The notes: a model not told the origin generated them from the letters alone. A stretch of DNA of 64,000 nucleotides from Flammulina velutipes (GCA_011800155.1 CM022374.1:682001-746000); one strand, 5' to 3'; counted from the stretch's first letter, positions 12,089-24,004 are shown. A program made the numbers and translations.

Positions 12089-12527
12089 GATCTGTCGTTT
12101 ACAGTCCCGCGTGCGAAGCATGGACCATGGTGGCTTTATGACAGGGGATTTTTAATGAGTCCGGCCCGAGATGCCCGCACCTCCAAGAGGAGTGGTGCCA
12201 CTTCCTAACGCGTCGCGTCGCGTCGTCGAAAAGACATACTGGCGACTATGTACGCCCATGTTGATGGAAATCGTAGTATATCAATTTTGGCTGTATTTGT
12301 TGATACCTTTTGATCCTGGTCAATGCATCAACTTGTAGGAACACATCTCATGAATTAAAGCGCCGAGTGGCGTGGTATATCAGCGCTCGTACGATCATCC
12401 GCCTCGTTTCCTCTAAATCCCAGTCTGACACAACAGCCCGCACATCGACTAGAAAAGACAATAGCGGAGGCTTGTACATAATTTTCAGACCACAGCGTAC
12501 TTACAACGATAACACAACTCCGATACA
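12089..12527. other. Intergenic region
   Basis: About 440 bp between the start of the FAD oxidoreductase and the stop of MFAP1. It should hold the promoter of the former and the 3' UTR of the latter. No gene or repeat is visible. Confidence 0.6.
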
Positions 12528-14141
12528 TCAACTTACACGCCTCCGTTTATCTCTCCGATCCGATCCCCGCTCATTCGAACGCGAACGTGACCGCGACGGC
12601 GACCTTCTCCTCCTCCTCGGGGAACGAGACCTCTCTCGTCGGTCATCCCAGCCACCACGGTCGCGATCACGATCACGGTCATGATCCCTTTCGCTCTCGC
12701 GTTCACCACCACTGCGCCACGATCGACCTGTATCTCTCGGTGGTCCACCCCACTGACGGCTTTCGTCTCTGGCCACACCATTCGCACCCGTTAGCCCGTC
12801 CTTCCTCGCTGTCCACGGGCCTGTGCTCTGCGGGCAATCTACACGAAAATCAGTAATAAATTCATGAACAGATACTAATGCGTACCCTTCTTAAGATGTG
12901 GCCCGCCACAGGTAAAGCAGCCCGCCTCCGTACCCACCTTGGTCATCGGCGCGCCTGTAGTATCCTGATCCACCAAATGTGTGTACTTTGTCCGACTTCG
13001 TTTGCCAAAGTTTCGAACTTGCATGACCTTGGGTAACATCGATACGTCCACCGTAGAAGCCGTCGCCTCCGTATAGTCGTGTTTTTGAAGAATCTCCGCG
13101 TCCTGATGAAACGCGCCCTTGTGCCAGTACTTTTGCAAAAACTTTTGCTGGCCTTTCGGTTTCTCCTCCCTTAGCTTTTGAGCATGCTCCAAATCCTCCT
13201 TCATTCGTTGTGCTTCGGGAAGCGCTCTCCGTCGTTCGACTTCTTCTCGCTCCTCCTCGCGTCGCATCTCCGCCTGTTTGTCCCGCTTGATGCGCCCCAG
13301 CTCGCGTAGTTTCCACGCCTCGAACTCGCCCTCGGGATCCAGGCCGTCCGCATCGTCAATGTCTGGCACTTCGCCTTCCTTTTCCTCTGCAAGTCCAGTC
13401 AGCAAAAGTGCTAGCAGATGAGATAGACCAACGTACTTTCCAGCAATTCACGCCGTATGCTCTCTGCTACCAGGTCGTGGCTCTGCTTCCGCCGCTCCTC
13501 TGCCTCTGCCTCGCGTTTCTCTTCCTCGATATCCTCTGCGGCTTTTTCGATAATCGTAGCTCGGCTGCGTCTGGGCTTGAGAGCGTGAATGGTCGGAATG
13601 AAGGAGAACGGGCGGCCACGTACTTTGGTACAAAGACGGGGCGGAATTGGAGTTTTGGCTGTTCATCTTCAGAGGACTCTTCCTCTTCGCTGGACTACGC
13701 GTCCGTTAGACAGTATCGAGAGTATTGATAAATCACGCACTTCTTCATCATCCTTCTTGACGTCCGCTTCGTCCTCCTCAGACTCCTCCTCAGACTCCTC
13801 TTCTAAACGAAAAATATAAGGACAGCCAACGCGCCAAAGCGACAGAACGCACCTTGTTGTTCTCGCAGCCTCGCAGCCTCCCGACTCACAATCGCGTCCC
13901 TCGAGATATCGATATCCTTAACTTTGAGCGCAAAGTTCATTGCCTTTGGGGCATCATTGTCGTCGTCGTCTGCCTCGACATCGCGAATGAGCACGTCGCC
14001 TTCTTCGACCTCCTCCTCCTCCTCCTCGACCTCGGCGTCAGAGTCAGAGTCGACTTCAGCGACACCCTTGGGCGCCTTTCCTTTCCAGTAACGTGCAGCA
14101 GGTCGTGCGAGGCGCGGAGCCTGTTTCCGCGACGCAGACAT
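12528..14141 (-). CDS. MFAP1-family spliceosomal protein with zinc knuckle
   Basis: MFAP1 associates with the B complex of the spliceosome and with Prp38. The start MSASRKQAPRLARPAARYW is followed by long acidic tracts and RDAIVSREAARLREQQ. The middle is the family hallmark: LQFRPVFVPKYVR, then a highly charged coiled-coil region with EVERRRALPEAQR and GQQKFLQKYWHKGAFHQD. KVMQVRNFGKRSRTKYTHLV and DQDTT follow. The C-terminus has a zinc knuckle, CFTCGGPHLKKDC, split by an intron after LKK, then an RD/RS-rich tail ending DKRRRVS. At least four introns are present. The RD/RS tail corresponds to the imperfect Arg-codon repeat at about 12550-12720. Confidence 0.93.
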
Positions 14142-14371
14142 GGTGGTAGGGCTTTAAGATGATTCGGATACTCCGGGCCGATCACTTACATGGTCGCCGA
14201 GCGTCAATTGAGCGTCATTAGCAAGTATTTGGTATTTGGCGTACCAACAAGTGATATAGAAGAGGTGCAAACAGTACAGATAGATAATATCAATCGCTCA
14301 GATCAGTGCTTCCTTATAGATGAGAAGAGAAGAGTTACAACACAAGCTACGTATCCTGCCTGCACACAAGC

Positions 14372-14935
14372 TTAGACCTTCACATCGTTGAGCTCGATAG
14401 GGCCATCTTGGACTTTGACGGTATCTCCCTTCAGCTCGACGGGCATATCCTGGTCTGATTCATCTATCAGCAAACTAGCATCGGTGGCGGAGAATCATAC
14501 CCTTACCTTGTGGCGCAGGATACCACGACATTGAGCTCGCGATGCAAATGCACGCCGGTATGAAGTTGATGATAGTCGGGAGCCAGTTGGGTTGCTGTCC
14601 GTGTATCCCATATACAGCCACGCAGGAGATACTACAGATAGCCGTCCAAGTCAGTGGATGCGGACCACCAAAAAAAGTGTGTACACGTACAAATGGTGAA
14701 CAATCCAAACAATACACCGCTCGCTCCCCGGGCGATATCCAGAGCCATGTTACACATCAAGCAAATCTGGATCACAGTGTTTAGGAGATAGTAGAATGGA
14801 TCATTGGCAGCACCGTGACGCCAGTCCTCGAAGCCAAAGTAATGGATTATGAACAGGCTCTGAAACCGCCACTCTGAAGTAGGAGATTCCGTCGAGAATA
14901 TGACACTGCTGCGTTATTGATGTTGTCTCCGTCAT
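14372..14935 (-). pseudogene. Small multi-pass membrane protein gene, apparently frameshifted
   Basis: Three exons can be read. Exon 1 opens MTETTSITQQCHILDGISYF; exon 2 gives ISCVAVYGIHGQQPNWLPTI followed by a hydrophobic stretch to SWYPAPQ; exon 3 gives DQDMPVELKGDTVKV and ends LNDVKV with TAA at 14372-14374. Introns are GT-AG. Near 14862 the frame must change from FRVAVS to SLFIIHYFGFEDW. The related relic at 23112-23315 contains eight extra bases at this exact place (GTTTCCCTAATTCAGAGC against GTTTCAGAGC), which joins the two frames. So this copy has either lost 8 bp or carries an assembly error; an unrecognised small intron is the other explanation. Function is unknown; hydrophobicity suggests three or four membrane helices. 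Confidence 0.55.
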
Positions 14936-15426
14936 GGTGGTAGATGAGAGCCTCGTGCACGGACTACTATATTAGTACTACTTGTTTGGTTATATAAATA
15001 TTTGACGTTCGTCCATTTCTTGCTTTCATAAAATCACCATCCCCCGTTAGGCGTCTAGAGAATAAGTATAGGTTTACGTTTCCTCCTTAGTTTTAGGTTC
15101 ACCGTATTCCTCCGTCCCGTCCGCCCCACTGTTTCGACGTAATTCACCATCTACATTGGCGTATACACGGTTATCGCATGGCTACATGGCTCAACGTTTG
15201 TGTACGACCAACTCCACCGAGGGTATCGTCAAAGCCATCCTTATCTCGCCATCATGTCACAATTCGATACTAAATTCTGCTGCATCGTTCAGAACATCAC
15301 CATCTGTCGGCGAGGTGTACATCTCGAGATCTCGCTCCTCATCAGACTCTCCAACAGGTATGTCGAATTTGGATGCTGCGATTGTTGTCAAAACATCAAT
15401 GACAGGTAGAAGATTGAGCGGAATCA
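14936..15426. other. Intergenic region
   Basis: About 490 bp between two minus-strand genes. Short open frames occur, but none has coding character. No repeat or RNA gene is recognised. Confidence 0.5.
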
Positions 15427-17215
15427 CTAACCATAAGCCCCAACATCGATCTCGAGCGTGAAGAACTCAAAATCCCGACCAGCGTTCGCTGGACACTTGA
15501 ACGAATGACCTCGGGGGATCACGAATACAAAGAGTTTCCTGGAAAGGCCCTTGAAACGCCCCCGAAGTAGTGTCAAGCCTGCTGGTACGAGAGAATGCTC
15601 GTTCGCGATAGTCATCTTGAAGCCGATGCCAACATCGTCGAACTGGAGGAAGGAATCGAAAGTCGGATTGTTCCCCTTGGAAGGAATATAGTAAGACGTA
15701 GGCGATTTCGTTGCATCGCTTCCCTCGGCAACCCCATAGAGAACGGATGTCCTGTTCGCGAACACAACATTCTCAATTTGTGTGCCCTTCTCCCTATGTC
15801 CTCCGTCACTATCTACCACCATTCCAGTCAAGCTGAACGTACCTCCCTCTGCTAATATGGTATGGGCCCATGATTCGAACAACCACCTTCTTGTTGTGTA
15901 GGTTAACCACGATCCGCTCAGCTGATCGTAGAAGGAACGCATGTCGTTGAGTGGGTTGCGCGCAAACTGGTCCCAGACACGCTTCCAGATGTAATGACTC
16001 GCGATAGAATGTTTCATGAAATGGGATGGAGGGTGCGGTGGAGGTTGTTGCGGGTATGTCAGAGGGATCGCAGGAGGAGAGAGTTTATGGCGAGTCGTGA
16101 TAGTGAGAGCGTCGCACTGCGACAGCCTCTGGATGGAATCGATTGTGGCATTGTTAATGGCAGTGTCGATTGTGTAGATTCCGCCATCCATGCTGCCTCG
16201 TATACGAAAATCACAAGCGTGCCGATAGAGGTCTCTGAAATTCCTGCCGAACATTGATACAAGGTCTTTGACCTCGTTGAGTGTCGGAGAGGGTAGGATA
16301 GCGGAGTCGTGCAGAAAGAACCTTTGTGAACAATGAGTTGACATTCATTTTGGTAGATACCAGTACTGACATTGCATGGATCTCCGATACGGAGGACGGG
16401 TTCATGCCGAAGCACTGCGTACACATTCGTGCCTTAGCCCAACGAAATCGCAGAGGTTGCGGAGAAGTTGCATGGCAGATGAAAAGCCTGGATTCAGTCA
16501 AAACATTGGGAGGTGGTTCAGCGGCGCTGGGACTATCAACCAGCGTGATTAGGTTGTCAAATATGGGTGACGAGAATGGTTGGTAGATGCGCTCAGGAAA
16601 CATAATGATATGCACACCATGTTCGGTGTAAAGATGGTAGCTCGAGTTACGGAAGAATAGGAAAGGGGTTTTGGCTTCGAGGAGACGACGGCGTAAGTAG
16701 TCCAAACTGAATGATTTTCCTATTATTCAAAGTTAACCATGAGAGCGAAGAAGAGCGACAGAAGCTCTCACCAATCCCTGGATTTCCTTGAATGAGAACA
16801 CCCGCCCAAGGAAGGTGCTCATGGACCTTCAAGATGGTATCGTAAAGCGGGGAATATTCAGATAATATGAGAAGACGAGAGCCGGTCACTGCTCCTACTT
16901 CATTAGGTAGCAAGTGGGCATCGGTGAGATAGTGATGTTCGACGGTTACACCCTCAGCTTCGAGACTGAAAGACTGTGCATTAAGAGGTTTGCCCCAATA
17001 ATTCTGATGAAGCTGGGCATGCTCGGAGCTTGCCATGACTGGTGTACAGTGTTCTGGAAGGACATCTGTCTGATATGTTCGTAAGTCAAGAAAATTTGAG
17101 GACATTGGCCACCATGCTTACGTCGTGAGCCATTAATGAAGATGGTGGTTGAGACCACCGTGCTTCGGTCCGGGTTCCCGAACATCTCGCAAACGTATGT
17201 CGAAGCCAAGTTCAT
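15427..17215 (-). CDS. P-loop NTPase resembling Crinkler/RHS-type fungal proteins
   Basis: The model starts MNLASTYVCEMFGNPDRSTV at 17215 and ends VGAYG-TAG at 15427-15429. The diagnostic motif is a Walker A, VLIQGNPGIGKS, assembled across an intron (GNPGIG in one exon, KSFSLDYLRRRLLE in the next). After it come FLFFRNSSYHLYTEHGVHII and a switch-like strand SRLFICHATSPQPLRF, where a Walker B Asp would be expected. The long C-terminal exon contains QCDALTITTRHKL and a mixed beta-rich region. This architecture is typical of the large, poorly studied family of Crinkler-like or retrotransposon-hot-spot-like P-loop proteins in basidiomycetes. That assignment is from the motif pattern only. No secretion signal is visible. 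Biochemical role unknown. Confidence 0.65.
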
Positions 17216-17997
17216 GATACTTGCTTGGATGAATGGGTGCAAGAGTTTATAAATGAGTGTAGTATATGCGAAAATTAGTCTAGGCGGTGTAACATGACAC
17301 GAGGAATGAAGAAATTGAGACCGTGACATGCCCTTATTCCTAGAATTCCCAGGCGACGTGGCGTCCGCTTCCTACTTTCGTCGCTCGTTATGATGACCGC
17401 CGTGTAAAGTCACGTCTCTTGTTTGCAGTAGCCTTTTATGTTGCTCTCCCTATGTGCGCCACACAACAGATTTCTTCATCTGATATGGTATATCTCCTCC
17501 TCATGTGGCCCTATACCACGATCGGTTCGATGAAAAAAATACAAATCATGGTTAGAATCATGTTTGCCTCGTAGCTTCCTATCACAGTCACTGTTCAGTG
17601 AACTTCGTGCTAAATTTCCTAAGTTATCAGTCTGTGCAATGCGAGCTGGCTGTCGTTTCTTACAGCACCTGATGCTTAATCACAGATTCGTGAGGAAGAA
17701 CACACTCCAGTACTGTAGATGAAACTCTCCGCCATGAAAACATCGTACAGTCTTTTTATTATTTTAATCCGTGCAACACCGGGGCCCATTCCCTGGTGCC
17801 CAATGCAAGAGTGATTCATGAGATGAGCTGCGGCAACGTACTAAAACGAGCAGAGACTTGTCCCTATCACCTGATTACACCAGCACTGAACTAAAAGTAA
17901 CTGAGCACATGAACATTAATCAGAAGAATCGTACTTACAGTAGAGAACCGTTTAAAACGTGTCACAAGCCACTATCCGCATTCGCAGTCGAAGGCGC
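17216..17997. other. Long intergenic region
   Basis: About 780 bp between the P-loop NTPase start and the AP-3 beta stop, two minus-strand genes. It is AT-richer than its neighbours, and no open frame, repeat or RNA gene stands out. Confidence 0.55.
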
Positions 17998-20281
17998 CTA
18001 AGACGCCAGATCCCTTGAAGGATACCTGTGATCATCGTCCTCACTCTCCTCCTCCTCCTCTTCCGAATTTCCCGGCTGGGAGCCACTTCCACTCCCGTCA
18101 TCTTCCTCCTCCCCATCACTCTCACTTGTATCCCCTTCCTCCCCGCTCCCGCTCCCATCCTCATCATCATCCTCGTCCGTACTACCCTCCCCAGTCTCCT
18201 CCTCATAGAACGCGTCCAAGCTCTTCCACGGTGCACTCGCTTCCGCCTTCTGCGGTGCACTAGCCACCACCCTTGACCTCCGCACATCCGCGCTGGAAAT
18301 AGCAGTAACAACTGGCGGTGGCGGCGGCGCAGCGTCCTCCTCAGAGTCCCGGAGTACGCTTGATACACCACGCTCCAGCCAGTCAGGAAGTATGGGCTCA
18401 TCGATAGAGCGCTTCCCCGTTATCGCGCTCCATGTCCCAATCATTGCGTTCACTAACAAAAAGAGTGAATATCCAGGATTGCTAACAGAATGACAGAAAA
18501 ACCCACCAGGCTCATCCACGTCAATGACAGTCTTCTTGCCCTCAAACAACACCAATTTTACTTGCTCTCTTCTCAGAACGACACCTTCCCGTTCGCCCTC
18601 CGTCGATGGTTCTAGGCCAGCAAGTAATCCCAGGAGCATCCGCGTTCTATCCCTCACATCCCAATCCACATCATACCTCGCCAGCTGCAAGACATACTTC
18701 GTCAACAGTCCAACTCTCGTATCCGTTGACAACACGGCGAGCTTCGCCGCCATCGTGATGACCTGCAGCTTAACAGTGCGCTGCTCATCCTTAAAACTCT
18801 TGGCCACAAGCCGCAACACGTCCGGAGCGTACGATGCAAGTCCATCGACCGTAGACGATCCTTCCGCATATTGCCCCACGAGCCAAACAACCGTTGCCCT
18901 TGCCTTCGCATCCCGCACCACATCCAACCTCTTGGCGAGCCGGTCAACAACAGTAGCAGGAACGAGGTCCTTCAGAACCACAACAGCCTCATCATTCCCG
19001 CGATCCACCATCCCAAGCAGCGCTGCAACGCACTGTTCAGAGCATTCTGGTACACGGACTGCACACCGTCCGATCTCATGTACGGCCTCTTGCTCGACCA
19101 GCTCTCGCAGTATACCAGCATGATTATCGTAGTTGAGCATGGCTAGGAGCAAGCGAAGTTTCGCGGCCTTCGTGTCGGGGAGATCGGTACAGGAGATGAG
19201 GAAGTGGGTATAATGGGATGCGAATAATGAAGGGTTTGAGGCGAGGATGTACGAGAGGACGATGCGTTCGACTTCAGGCGAGCTGTGTGTGAGGCGAATG
19301 AGAGGCTCCACGATTTGGGAATGGCATGAAGGAGGACCTGCGTAGAAGACAATCCTCGCGGCAGCAATAACCACCTAAGAATTATGTTGGTTGAGATATT
19401 TTACGAGCGGAATTGTGACATACTGCTGGATTCCGACTGAAGAAAACAGGTTCCGCAGAGGTGAGAAGGAGGCGAACATCCTTATCCGTCTCCTCGTCGT
19501 CCTTGGGCCTTGGGAGCATCGTCCGTGCGTATCTCAGGAGGAGATTCATTAAATCGACCTGCCCCCATTCGTCCACGTCCACCAGAGCTTTGCAAAGTCG
19601 ACGATAGTACTTGTGCAAGAGATCGAGACGCGTCGGGCACACGGCCTCAAACGCGACGACGACACTGCCGATGCTCAACGGCGAGCGGTCCTTCCACATA
19701 GAGGCGATGATCTCCACCAGGCTCTCCTGGAGGCCGGGATCCAGCTCGTAGCATTTTGGAACGGCGAGCGCAGCGACCTTGCGGACGTACGGACTGATGT
19801 CGGCTGCGCATTTCTTGATAGCGAGAAGGACGATGTTGGCAATCATAGGGATCTTGATACCGCTGAGAACACGCAGCGCCATTGCGCGTATGATGGGATT
19901 GGGGTCTGCAAGGTCTTTTTGGAAGGTGTTAATGGAGAGCAAGGCCAGATCTGGTTCTTGCTCTGCGTACCGCAGCAGGAATATGTAGACGAGCTTGCGG
20001 AGCTCGAGGTTGGCGGACGCGACGTTCTTGACGACTGGGGCAAAGTATTCGGCCATGTTGCGTCCCTTTGAGGTGAGCGCGATGAGCAGCTTTATTGCGA
20101 CGAGTTTTTCGCGTTCGCTGTTCGAGTCGAGCTGCTTGCGGATGTTGCGGGTTTTGTCGTCGGTGGCGTCGTAGAATGTTTCCTTCTGGAGGCTGCGCGT
20201 GTGCTCAGAGAACGATTCCTGGAGGCGCATGCCCAGCCGCGATGCATTTTCTGAAAACGAGCGGAGGACGTCGTTGGACAT
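17998..20281 (-). CDS. AP-3 adaptor complex large beta subunit
   Basis: Beta-adaptin of AP-3, which sorts cargo from the Golgi or endosome to the vacuole. The start is taken at MSNDVLRSFSENASRLGMRL (20281); an in-frame upstream ATG would overlap the divergent ZNG1-like gene. The N-terminal trunk shows adaptin repeats: DATDDKTRNIRKQLDSN, KLVAIKLLIALTSKGRNMA, the AP-3-typical FAPVVKNVASANLELRKLVY and YAEQEPDLALLSINTFQKDL. The trunk continues to LLTKYVLQLARYDVDWDVRD and VDEPGVNAMIGTW after introns. The C-terminus is a long acidic Ser-rich hinge (EEEDDGSGSGSQPGNSEEEE) with no beta-sandwich ear, as in many fungi. About 710 residues, three main exons. Confidence 0.94.
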
Positions 20282-20322
20282 GGTGATGGTGGTGGTAAGA
20301 GACCATCTTGCTCTTGACGTCC

Positions 20323-21579
20323 ATGTCACGGCCATTCATACCAGTCACCGTTGTCACTGGATTTCTTGGGGCGGGAAAAACGTCGATAATTCTGTCTCTT
20401 TTGCCACAGCTGCCGCCTGATTACAAGGTCGTTCTGCTGAAAAATGAATTCGGCGATATAGAAGGTGGATATCAACTGCCTTGCCCACTGCTGCCGCGTA
20501 CTTCTATTATTCAGTTGACAGCAAACTGGCTCAGCAATCCAGCCTCACTGCCGTTAGCGAAATACTGAATGGATGCATGTGAGTGAAGCCTGGCCCCTCA
20601 CAGACGCGATATAAATGTTATCAAGGTGCTGTGTCCTCGTCGGACAGATGCAGACGGCAATACTCGAAATCAAAGGTGAGATCCTGCCTTCATGTGCGCC
20701 ACCCGCTGACCAGTCAGATACGTACTGGCCGGACCGTATAATAATTGAATGCTCGTCAGTGCAAGTCCATTTTCTTCTACATTGGTGCTCATGTTTACCA
20801 GCGGATCGGCTTTCCCCGCCACACTCGCATTTCAGATACGAGAGATAGAACGCCAGACGAATGGCGAAATTAGATTAGACGCCATCGTCACGGTCATCGA
20901 TGCAGAGAATTTCACAGGCTACGAAGACACATCGCCTACGGCCAAGATGCAATCCAGTTACACTGACGTTATTCTCATCGCAAGTCACTCATCTTCTTCC
21001 CTATTCATTCATTCATCATCTCCGCAGAACAAGTGGGAACACGTTTCGGAGAGAGATCTAGAGACAGTCTTTGACCATCTCCATACCTTGAACGATACGA
21101 CGCCCATGATAAAATGCCAGGAACAAGGCGGGGTAGACCCACAGCTGATCTTTGGTCTGGAGACGAAACTCTTCATGGACGCGAGCGAGGAGTACGCAGA
21201 CTCGGCCCATCACGATGAGGTCGAGACCGTATCTATCATTCGAGGTGCCGATGTGCGGAAATCTTGCCAGTGCCACCCACACGATGCTGCTTCGAATTCC
21301 GAGATTGAATCCAGCAGCGGAATGACCACGGATAGGCTAACTGAGGTATTGAATGGGCTCTCCAAAGAAACTATATGGAGGGTCAAGGGGTTTGTCCTTA
21401 TCGAACCAGAAGGCAACACGTACATTCTCAACTGGGCTTTTGGGCGATTTTCACTGACTTTATTGGCGGATGGAGGTGGAGAAAAGGCGTCGATACGACT
21501 GACTGTCATGGGTGCCCGAGGAGATGTCCGACGAGCAGCGAGAAAATTGGCTACAGCAATAGACGCGCATTTGGCGTAG
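20323..21579 (+). CDS. COG0523 / ZNG1-like GTPase metallochaperone
   Basis: G3E-family GTPase of the CobW/COG0523 type. The eukaryotic member ZNG1 delivers zinc to methionine aminopeptidase (family knowledge). The start MSRPFIPVTVVTGFLGAGKT puts the P-loop at residues 13-20. An intron after EFGDIE leads to VDSKLAQQSSLTAVSE. The metal-binding CxCC motif, NGCMCC, is itself split by an intron between Met and the last two Cys. Further marks are DTYWPDRIIIECS, RLDAIVTVIDAENF and, near the end, the CobW C-terminal WRVKGFVLIEPEG and VMGARGD. A Cys/His patch, CQCHPHD, lies in the linker. The ATG is only 41 bp from the AP-3 beta start on the other strand. Confidence 0.9.
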
Positions 21580-21620
21580 AAACGATACATATCACGTGTG
21601 TGGTGTAATAATAGATTCAC

Positions 21621-22837
21621 ATGCCAATGGGCTTTCACATTGATTTACTGCAACGCCTCTCCTTTCCTTTCTACGTTCATGTGCCGGCCTTTGGCCTCAT
21701 GCTGTCCTACGCCTTTTCTACCGGTGAGCTCGCTAAAACTCGACACTGTTCTGCTGCTGACTTTCTGTCTAGCTAGCACCTACTTTCACTTGCCTGTCGA
21801 CGAGCAAGAAGATAAAGACATTGAAAACTACCAACGGAGATTCATAACATGGAACGCCGACGCCACAGGTCTTTCCACGCCCTTAGATTCCCATCCGACC
21901 CTCCCATCCTCAGAGCCCTCATACGATCCACGCCGCTACCAAGTCCTGCGCGACATTTTGGACAACGACGACCTCTACGCCGTCCTGGGAATAGCAAAGG
22001 CTACGCATCTAGACAAGAGCGCACTTCGTCGGTCTTATCTCTCACGAAGTCGAGCATGCCATCCCGAGTACGTGTCTCCCTCGCCGTTTCTGTCTCTCCG
22101 CCTCACCGCAAATATAGCAAATTCCCAGCTGACGAAGCCGACGCCACACTGGCCTTCCAGAAAGTCGCTGTCGCCTATGACATTCTCAGTAAACCGTCAT
22201 CGCGGCGCCTGTACGACTCTCGCTCCCCGTCCTCTTCTTACGATGTCTTCTCCTCTCATCCAGCCGGTCACGCCGAGGAGACATTCCGCAGTGTGATAAT
22301 CGGTGCATTCAACGATTTCCTCGATGGCGACTTGGAGGTTATTCGATCCTTGTTGAGTGTGTATCTGTCTTGAAATCCTTCAATCATTCTCTGAATTTCA
22401 TTCTAGAAGCAATCAATGACCTCAACCCCTCACTCAGCTTGGGTGAAGAGGGTATCAGCTCTGTGCTCACGACCTTGCAGAGAATACGACAGCGTGCACT
22501 AAGTACGTTCCCATCCATTCAGCCGTCTTGTTTTCGCTCATCATCCCTCGTAGCGTGTCGAACGTGTATATACGCACTGCACAACGAACTCAGTCGAATA
22601 CTGGAGATTCAACACGCTCTACGGCAGCTCTCGTATTTCGACCTCTTCGGTCGCTCGCGACTGACCATACAGCTCACTCGTATCACTCTCCGACTACCGA
22701 TTGCGGTTGAGAAAGCCATCGCGGAGCAAAATATCGCGTATGGAACGGATTCAGACCAACTTTTGTTACCCAGCAAGGTCACTTTACTCATCCGCGGCGT
22801 TGACGTCGCGCTTGAGAAGATGGAAAGTATATTATGA
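21621..22837 (+). CDS. J-domain (DnaJ-like) protein
   Basis: The start is at the ATG at 21621 (or 21627). An N-terminal hydrophobic segment, FPFYVHVPAFGLMLSYAF, may be a membrane anchor. The J domain runs from about residue 95: LYAVLGIAKATHLDKSALRR, helix II, and the HPD motif completed across a GT-AG intron (ACHP-DKFPADEADATLAF), then VAVAYDILSKPSSRRLYD. HPD is intact, so Hsp70 stimulation is expected. The C-terminal 150 residues (LTCRTCIYALHNELSRIL, YFDLFGRSRLTIQLTRITL) are unfamiliar and helical. Five exons. Clients and organelle are unknown. It is co-directional with the ZNG1-like gene, 41 bp downstream of its stop. Confidence 0.88.
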
Positions 22838-23111
22838 TGTTTTTTTTTGCTTGCGTCTAGACTTTTTATTGTAGTGTATTTATACTTGTAGTTTTCTCTC
22901 AACTAGAGTAGGGGTATTTAGGATGTACGTACCATGTATCTGTCGCAGCAGTATTGTTCTGAAATGTCCGTAGAAAAAAATCTCACCAATTCCCACACCA
23001 CCGATCAACTTTTGCAGATTTGCCCAGAGTGGACGCCACTTATAGGAATGGGGGCAAAACATTGTGACATTTACCCCCATGGCAAACATGACACTATCGA
23101 CGCAGAGCTCT

Positions 23112-23315
23112 GATAGTATTCTCGACGGAGTCTCCTACGTCAGAGTCGCCGTTTCCCTAATTCAGAGCTTATTCATAATCCATTACTTTTGTCGAAGACT
23201 GGTGTACCGCCGATAGTGATCCATGGTACTACGTTATGACCACTGCAATCCTTATCTCCATGATGTGCACCATGGCTACGGATACTGCACGTGAAGTAAG
23301 CATGCTCATGTTCGG
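23112..23315 (+). pseudogene. Relic of the small membrane protein gene (paralogue of 14372-14935)
   Basis: Nucleotide and protein similarity to exon 1 of the membrane-protein gene at 14.4-14.9 kb: ILDGVSYVRVAVSLIQSLFI matches ILDGISYFRVAVS plus SLFIIHYF, and MMCTMATDTAREVSMLMFG matches LMCNMALDIARGASGVLFG. It has a 2-bp loss near 23190 (CATTACTTTTGTCGAAGACTGG against CATTACTTTGGCTTCGAGGACTGG) that breaks the frame. It ends abruptly at 23315, where homology to the F-box gene begins. Truncated and frameshifted, so not functional as such. Confidence 0.65.
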
Positions 23316-23754
23316 CATATCCAAGATGTGCAAACACCTCGCGAACGAATTCCCCGACGTGTTTTTCTCAGAGATCGCTCCTTCCGAATCTCCGGCTTAC
23401 CTACAGTGGGCGGAGATGAGGAAGAAGGAGATCCAAGGAATCATCGAAGTGAGTTATCATCTGTTCTTCGTCTACGATGAAGGCTTATGTCGTTAGCATG
23501 CTTATAGGTGCTGCGTGTGGCAGCAGGAGATGGAGAAACATACTAGGGAGCTGAAGCAATTGGAGGCTGATCGTCTCGCAGCTGAGGGTGGCGATTCTAA
23601 GCAAAAGAAACTGGCCAAGACTAAATCTCGTGCGAAGCGGTGGTCTGACGAGGATGATGATGATGACTAAGAGGACGATTTCTCTGAGGAGGAGGAGGAG
23701 GCGGAGGAAGATAGCCTATCTGATGACTCCGAATTGGGGGCGCATTATACGTAG
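23316..23754 (+). pseudogene. Truncated F-box gene 3' end (copy of 55964-56400)
   Basis: Near-identical copy of the last two exons of the intact F-box gene at 55074-56400, beginning at ATATCCAAGATGTGC (ISKMCKHLANEFPDVFF). The splice sites around the last intron are kept (the exon after it opens QEMEKHTRELKQL). In the acidic tail, GAC TAA at 23665-23670 introduces a stop about 28 codons before the parental stop. All upstream exons, including the F-box, are missing. A frame from 23236 joins the membrane relic to this fragment without interruption, giving a chimeric open frame that may or may not be transcribed. Confidence 0.75.
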
Positions 23755-24004
23755 CCATTTGACAGGACATTTCTTCTTGATTTATTTATCCTGTATCTAT
23801 CAGTCGAAGTGGAATATAAATAATCAGCTCTTGTACTTTATGGAATCTTTGAATTAATACAGGTACGGTCGCATGAGACTAACGTCATATTGAGATGATG
23901 TGCGCCACAGTGGTGCTTTCAGTTCGATTCAAAGGTTATAAGATGATGGTACAATTTCAGTTTACTATTCGCTGCGTTCAAATTTCCCCATGCACTCGAT
24001 CTCT

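Noticed and set aside
20282..20335. Upstream in-frame ATG for AP-3 beta (MAVTWTSRARW)
   Set aside because: It would place the start inside the divergent GTPase coding region; MSNDVLRSF at 20281 matches the family start.
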